From positions 1-64,000 of the forward strand of contig NZ_MRWD01000007.1 in NCBI RefSeq assembly GCF_002093625.1: a DNA stretch of 64,000 bases, read 5' to 3'. Every line of letters begins with the position of its first letter. The stretch's first letter is position 1. A model generated the notes under the pieces. That model saw only the letters and a program-made list of their open reading frames with translations, ran no database searches and was not told the origin of the DNA. Both the position numbers and the translations under genes were made by a program. This document shows positions 59,871 through 64,000 of the stretch, in pieces. The stretch comes from Rouxiella silvae (GTDB taxonomy: Bacteria; Pseudomonadota; Gammaproteobacteria; Enterobacterales; Enterobacteriaceae).

Positions 59871-60801
59871 CCCACGAGGTTTCTGTGCCGGTGTTGACCG
59901 TGCCATTACCATTGTTGAACGTGCTCTCGAGCTTTACGGCGCGCCAATTTTCGTGCGTCATGAAGTGGTGCATAACCGTTATGTCGTAGACAGCCTGCGT
60001 CAGCGCGGTGCGGTATTCATTGAGCAAATCAGCGAAGTGCCAGACGGTTCTATCCTGATCTTCTCTGCGCACGGCGTGTCTCAGGCGGTGCGAACCGAAG
60101 CGAAATCGCGCGATCTGACCGTGTTTGACGCCACCTGTCCGTTGGTGACGAAAGTGCATATGGAAGTGGCGCGTGCCAGCCGTAAAGGGACTGAAGCCAT
60201 CCTGATTGGTCACGCCGGTCACCCAGAAGTGGAAGGCACTATGGGGCAGTACAACAACCCCAACGGCGGCATGTATCTGGTGGAGTCACCGGCTGACGTA
60301 TCTAAGCTGGACGTGAAAGATCCGGACAACCTGTGCTTCATGACGCAGACCACGCTGTCGGTTGATGATACATCGGAAGTGATAGACGCGCTGCGCGAGC
60401 GTTTTCCGAAAATTGTGGGGCCGCGTAAAGATGACATCTGCTATGCCACTACCAACCGTCAGGAAGCGGTGCGTAACCTGTCTGACGATGCTGACGTGGT
60501 GCTCGTGGTCGGTTCTAAAAATTCCTCTAACTCCAATCGCCTTGCCGAGCTGGCACAGCGTGTCGGTAAACCTTCTTACCTGATTGATTCTGCGGAAGAT
60601 ATCAAAGAGGAGTGGGTTAAAGGCGCGCTCAGCGTTGGCGTAACTGCCGGTGCTTCTGCGCCAGATATTCTGGTACAGGAAGTGATCGACCGTCTGAAAA
60701 CGCTGGGCTGCCTCGGCGTTGTTAACATGGACGGCCGTGAAGAAAATATCGTTTTCGAAGTTCCAAAAGAGCTGCGTATCGATATTAAAGCGGTAGGCTG
60801 A
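59851..60801 (+). CDS. ispH: 4-hydroxy-3-methylbut-2-enyl diphosphate reductase
   Basis: IspH (LytB) is the final enzyme of the MEP pathway, reducing HMBPP to IPP and DMAPP with a [4Fe-4S] cluster. The 316-residue protein keeps the three cluster cysteines Cys12 ([11 protein letters not shown]), Cys96 (DATCPLVTK) and Cys197 (DDICYATTN), and His/Glu catalytic residues such as EVVHN and GHAGHPEV. It starts inside fkpB. It ends the operon; a GC hairpin without a T run follows. Confidence 0.98.
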   Translation: MQVLLANPRGFCAGVDRAITIVERALELYGAPIFVRHEVVHNRYVVDSLRQRGAVFIEQISEVPDGSILIFSAHGVSQAVRTEAKSRDLTVFDATCPLVTKVHMEVARASRKGTEAILIGHAGHPEVEGTMGQYNNPNGGMYLVESPADVSKLDVKDPDNLCFMTQTTLSVDDTSEVIDALRERFPKIVGPRKDDICYATTNRQEAVRNLSDDADVVLVVGSKNSSNSNRLAELAQRVGKPSYLIDSAEDIKEEWVKGALSVGVTAGASAPDILVQEVIDRLKTLGCLGVVNMDGREENIVFEVPKELRIDIKAVG

Positions 60802-60825
60802 TTTTTAAAAACCTTCCAACTTAGC

Positions 60826-60848
60826 CCTCCCCAAAAAAGTTGGGGAGG
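60826..60848. repeat. C/T-rich hairpin downstream of ispH
   Basis: CCTCCCCAA (60826-60834) pairs perfectly with TTGGGGAGG (60840-60848). It is similar in composition to the hairpins after thrC and may be a repeated intergenic palindromic unit. Confidence 0.5.
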
Positions 60849-60949
60849 AGAATAAATGCCAGAAAGCCGTGCATATCTTCAGCGACTATTTTTGCATTTA
60901 GCCCCCCTTCCTTCGGTCTTTACAGCGTGGGAAGGCGCAGCAGTAACGC

Positions 60950-61816
60950 CTAAAGTCTAAACTGATACTGCCCCGCGCCGCGCGTTGAGGTTTCAACCTG
61001 CAGCAGCGCACCCTCTATTGCCCCCGGATTTTCTAACTCTTTTCTCGCCGACGTAATAAACAGCCGCCGCATATCCGCACCGCCAAAGGTGCAACAGCTT
61101 GGCTGAGTCACTGGCACTTTTAAAGTATCCAGTGTCAGCAGTTCACCCTGATTGATCTGCTGACGCAGCAGGCAGTGGCTTCCCCAGCAGGCGGTCAGCA
61201 ATATGCCGTCTTCAGTCAGTGTTGAACCATCCGGCGTTTTATCACCCGAGGAGAAGCAGGAAAGTTTTAAAGGATTGATTCTTCTGGCACTGCCGGAGTA
61301 AAAACGTTTCTGCGTGCTGTCGGCAAACCATACTTTCCCCTCGTACCAGGCCAGAGTATTCGGCGTGCCGACCTTGTCCATCATCAGCACTGGCGCAGAG
61401 TCACCGATTTCATAGCGGAACCAAGCGCCTATTTTCTCTTTTTCTTTGAGGTCCATCGAGCCATACCACAGAGAACCATCGGGGGCGATCGCCGCTTCGT
61501 TGGGCCTTGTACCTTCAGCACCCGCATAGTCACAGAGCGGAGTGAAAATTTGATTGGGATAGTCGTAAAGTGAAATACCGTCCTGAGTGACCAGCAAAAA
61601 AGTGTCCTGCTTTTCTGTCAACAGCGCCGCGCTGGTAACTGACGGAAGCTCGCGCTGTTCGAAGGCCTCGGTTTCAGGCCAGTAGCGCAGCAGCCGCTGG
61701 TTAAGAATATCCATCCACAGCAGGGACTGGGTGCGCTGGCACCAGACGGGGGTCTCACCCAACTCGGCGCGATAATCGTTAACGGCAGTGATCTCGGACC
61801 TCAAAAATGCGGTCAT
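60950..61816 (-). CDS. SMP-30/gluconolactonase family protein
   Basis: This 288-residue six-bladed beta-propeller lactonase probably hydrolyses a sugar lactone with a divalent metal. Likely metal ligands are Glu21 (LGETPVW), an Asn in TPNTLAW near 154 and an Asp in TPDGSTL near 203. RPNEAAIAPDGSLWYGSMD is the typical blade signature. It has no signal peptide. ATG 61816 with AGGAGAAACG upstream; a TTG lies one codon before. It is followed by ispH tail to tail. Its porin neighbour is separate but on the same strand. Confidence 0.9.
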   Translation of the reverse strand: MTAFLRSEITAVNDYRAELGETPVWCQRTQSLLWMDILNQRLLRYWPETEAFEQRELPSVTSAALLTEKQDTFLLVTQDGISLYDYPNQIFTPLCDYAGAEGTRPNEAAIAPDGSLWYGSMDLKEKEKIGAWFRYEIGDSAPVLMMDKVGTPNTLAWYEGKVWFADSTQKRFYSGSARRINPLKLSCFSSGDKTPDGSTLTEDGILLTACWGSHCLLRQQINQGELLTLDTLKVPVTQPSCCTFGGADMRRLFITSARKELENPGAIEGALLQVETSTRGAGQYQFRL

Positions 61817-61916
61817 CAACGTTTCTCCTGCAAAATCTAAAAAAGTGTCTGTGCTATGAGTTTAGCTGCGCTTTGCCGCAAGGGGGAAGCAGAAGCCTAA
61901 AGTTACGGTGACGAGA

Positions 61917-61949
61917 GCAAAAAAAAGCCTGCTGATGTTTCAGCAGGCT
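61917..61949 (-). terminator. Terminator of the porin gene
   Basis: AGCCTGCTGA (61926-61935) pairs with TCAGCAGGCT (61940-61949), loop TGTT; on the minus strand a T run follows. It separates the porin from the SMP-30 gene. Confidence 0.9.
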
Positions 61950-61984
61950 GGGTAATGCATAAAGACGGGTTACTACAACATAGA

Positions 61985-63136
61985 TTAGAAGTTGTAGTAC
62001 AAGCGAACCAGGTTCAGGTCGCCGATATTGTCGGTAGAGTTGGTGATCATGTGCTCGAAATCAACCTGGAAGCCGTAGTCGAGTTTCATCGCAATGCCCA
62101 CGCCGTTGTCAGTACGCTGGTAGTCACGACCGCTCACGTATTTCAGATGGTCACCCATGAAGTACGGTTGAATGCTCTTGATTGCGTATTGTTTGATTGG
62201 GATGTTGTAACCGGCGTAGTATTCCACACCGTAGGCGTTGCCCGCGAAGTAGTCCTGATCGTTGTTGATTTTGGTGGTCAGGAAGTTGTGATACCAGCCG
62301 CCGCCTGCAGAAAGTGTCCAGTTGCCCGGCGTCCACGACAGTGCTGTACCCAAAATGCTCTGGTCATAGTCTTTAGAGCCGCCAGCGGCACGGTTCTTAA
62401 CTTCAGCGCTGGTGTAGTTATACGCCGTACCCCAAGTTAACGTGTCGTTGATGTGCCAGTTTGCACCAACGGAGCCGCCGCCTTTACGTTTGTACGCCAG
62501 GTTATTGGATTCAAGCAGGTCATCGTCTGAGAACAGGTAAGCGGCATAAAGATCCACTGGACCCGCTGCGTACTTGTATTTCAACATCTTGCGTGAACGA
62601 TAAGAACCATCGTAGTCACCGTTGATCCCGTTGCCTGGAGCCTGGGCTAACATGTCGTCATCCCACACGTCAGTTTTAGCGCCGACAACATCATAATAGA
62701 TGCTGTTCTGCTGACCATAAGTCAACGTACCGTAGGTTTTGCTCTTGAAGCCGGTATACAGCTGGCGACGGGTGGTGTCATGTGCGCCTTTTGCATAGTG
62801 TTGATCCCAGTCGAATACGGCTGGAATATTCACACCCAGTTCGTAATAGCTAATCCAGTGAATATCATCAAACAGGAAATAATCAGCGGAGAAGCGGAAA
62901 CGGGTGCCGCCGTCATAGCCGTTGTTTTTGTATGAACCCTTATCTGAGTTGCCCATCGTATTGACAACCTGTGGACGAATACTGCCGCCGACTTTAAAGT
63001 CGAGACGGCTAAGCAGGTCATAAGGTTGGGGATCTTGTTTGATAAGCGTGATTTCTGCCTGTGCTGCGAAAGATGCGCCACCCAATAGCAGGCCGGCGAC
63101 AACCGTTTGTGAAACCCTATTCATTTTAAATTTCAT
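61985..63136 (-). CDS. Outer-membrane porin
   Basis: This 383-residue protein has a signal peptide (MKFKMNRVSQTVVAGLLLGG, cleaved after AQA, about residue 27) and many alternating amphipathic strands rich in Tyr, Gly and Asp. It ends in Phe (LVRLYYNF), the usual outer-membrane beta-barrel signature. It is of the general Gram-negative porin type with about 16 strands. Specificity is not clear; the nearby sugar-lactonase-type gene suggests saccharide uptake. GGAG precedes ATG 63136, preferred to the frame start at 63154. It occupies the ispH-dapB interval, where E. coli has rihC. Confidence 0.85.
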   Translation of the reverse strand: MKFKMNRVSQTVVAGLLLGGASFAAQAEITLIKQDPQPYDLLSRLDFKVGGSIRPQVVNTMGNSDKGSYKNNGYDGGTRFRFSADYFLFDDIHWISYYELGVNIPAVFDWDQHYAKGAHDTTRRQLYTGFKSKTYGTLTYGQQNSIYYDVVGAKTDVWDDDMLAQAPGNGINGDYDGSYRSRKMLKYKYAAGPVDLYAAYLFSDDDLLESNNLAYKRKGGGSVGANWHINDTLTWGTAYNYTSAEVKNRAAGGSKDYDQSILGTALSWTPGNWTLSAGGGWYHNFLTTKINNDQDYFAGNAYGVEYYAGYNIPIKQYAIKSIQPYFMGDHLKYVSGRDYQRTDNGVGIAMKLDYGFQVDFEHMITNSTDNIGDLNLVRLYYNF

Positions 63137-63742
63137 AACGACTCCAGGTGCCAATGCTGTGTTGGCATCCTAATTTCCCTTGTTATGCACGAGGGGGATT
63201 AACGAGCATGAAAGATCTATGCCGCAGCCTGCCTTGTTAGAATATCGACACTCATTGCGTAATAGTCTGTTTTTAAATAAAAATATCAAATAGCTAACTT
63301 ATTGACATGCCGTGATTATTGTTTAGCTTATATAATTTTGCTTTTGCAATAATTCATAGGCTTAAAATTAGCTGGCTATTTATTAACATAACGGTTCGGC
63401 AAAATCCAATAACGAAATATGAATTATTTATATCACCACTAATAAATTCATCCCCGTCGACAGAAACGCCACTGGAAAAACGTGCTCAAACGCACATTAT
63501 TCATCTTTTTGAATGGTTATTCATTTCGGTGCATTTTTATCAAAAGGGCAGATAGTGTTGATTTATCTTGTGGTTGAAGGGAGATGTCCGACATTATTCA
63601 ATCAGAGCAAAATAGATTTACTGATGCTAGCGCGCCTCTATCATAATTTTCTAATTATGAGGCAATTTTACTGGCCGTGATGGAGCGGGGTGGTTAACCT
63701 GATTCTGTTTTATGGCAGCACACATTAATAAAGAGAGAAATT
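63137..63742. promoter_or_regulatory. AT-rich porin/dapB divergent region
   Basis: This 606-bp gene-free stretch is strongly AT-rich at 63240-63560. A GCCAA-N7-TTGGC inverted repeat (about 63150-63166) lies right before the porin start and may be an operator or leader hairpin. The dapB promoter must be within about 63560-63740, but I see no clear pair. AGAGAGAAATT is the dapB ribosome site. Confidence 0.4.
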
Positions 63743-64000
63743 ATGAGCAAAGCTGATATCCGCATGGCGATTGCCGGTTCCGGTGGGCGCATGGGCCGCC
63801 AGCTGATTCAGGCCGTACAGCAGGCTGAAGGCGTGGTGCTGGGTGCGGCATTAGCGCGCAGAGGATCTTCATGGGTCGGTACCGATGCGGGTGAACTGGC
63901 CGGTGTGGGCGTGATGAATGTTCGCGTAAGTGACAGCCTCGAGGCCGTGGTTGATGATTTCGATATTTTAATCGATTTCACCCGTCCTGAAGGTACCATT
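63743..64000 (+). CDS. dapB: 4-hydroxy-tetrahydrodipicolinate reductase, 5' part
   Basis: DapB reduces the dihydrodipicolinate precursor with NAD(P)H in lysine and diaminopimelate synthesis. Only the first 86 codons are in the window. The Rossmann motif [15 protein letters not shown] near residue 10 and DFTRPEGT at the end identify it. The protein should be about 273 residues, so two thirds lie beyond 64000. Confidence 0.96.
   Translation, partial: MSKADIRMAIAGSGGRMGRQLIQAVQQAEGVVLGAALARRGSSWVGTDAGELAGVGVMNVRVSDSLEAVVDDFDILIDFTRPEGTI

Noticed and set aside
61955-62440. 161-codon plus-strand ORF opposite the porin gene
   Set aside because: It is antisense to a clear porin; the repetitive Val-rich translation is a mirror of beta-strand codons.
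63319-63555. 78-codon ORF in the porin/dapB spacer
   Set aside because: Low-complexity AT-rich translation, no ribosome site and no recognised relative.
1-64000. CRISPR array, prophage or insertion sequence
   Set aside because: I saw no regularly spaced direct repeats, transposase, integrase or phage genes; the accessory genes appear as single insertions in a syntenic backbone.

Overview
The window is a stretch of an enterobacterial chromosome that lines up with the 99-to-0.7-minute region of Escherichia coli. In order it carries tRNA-Leu(CAG), rsmC-holD-rimI, prfC-osmY, yjjU-yjjV-deoCABD, smp/serB-radA-nadR, ettA/slt-trpR-yjjX-gpmB-rob-creA-arcA-yjtD, thrLABC, yaaA-yaaJ-talB-mog, satP, dnaKJ-nhaA-rpsT, ribF-ileS-lspA-fkpB-ispH and the start of dapB. 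The proteins resemble E. coli homologues strongly but not identically. Several E. coli neighbours are absent here: yjjG, lplA, yjjW/yjjI, creBCD, nhaR and rihC. An MFS gene sits between mog and satP. Together this suggests a Yersiniaceae-type genome (Rahnella, Rouxiella, Ewingella or Serratia-like). The genus is an inference.

Layout. 1-4.8 kb: an ATP-type dihydroxyacetone kinase, a DUF1435 membrane protein, tRNA-Leu and a divergent LysR/aldo-keto reductase pair. 4.8-11.6 kb: rRNA methylation, replication, ribosomal acetylation and RF3 genes with tsgA inserted, then the stress proteins OsmY and YtjA. 11.8-18.7 kb: yjjU-yjjV and the deoxynucleoside catabolic operon deoCABD, behind a control region with two identical 16-bp palindromes and two CRP-like sites. 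18.7-23.3 kb: smp divergent from serB-radA-nadR. 23.4-28.1 kb: an accessory block with an AT-rich secreted serine protease, an ElbB-like protein lacking the family cysteine, and a divergent MDR oxidoreductase/LysR pair. 28.1-37.7 kb: ettA, slt, trpR, yjjX, gpmB, rob, creA, arcA, a small yjjY-like ORF and yjtD. 37.9-42.8 kb: the attenuated threonine operon. 42.9-49.3 kb: yaaA, yaaJ, talB, mog, an MFS symporter and satP. 49.5-54.6 kb: dnaKJ behind a sigma-32 promoter, then nhaA and rpsT. 55-60.8 kb: the ribF-ileS-lspA-fkpB-ispH operon. 60.9-64 kb: an SMP-30 lactonase and a porin in the place where E. coli has rihC, then dapB cut by the window end.

Most of the window is ordinary core chromosome. 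I see no prophage, insertion sequence, CRISPR array or recognisable defence system. The parts most worth a second look are the deo palindromes (one inside a perfect 32-bp palindrome), the Cys-to-Ser ElbB paralogue beside a two-module secreted protease, a 132-bp inverted-repeat element between ytjA and yjjU, and small ORFs or structured spacers before slt, after arcA and between dnaK and dnaJ. Comparisons with E. coli proteins rest on recall of those families, not on a search.
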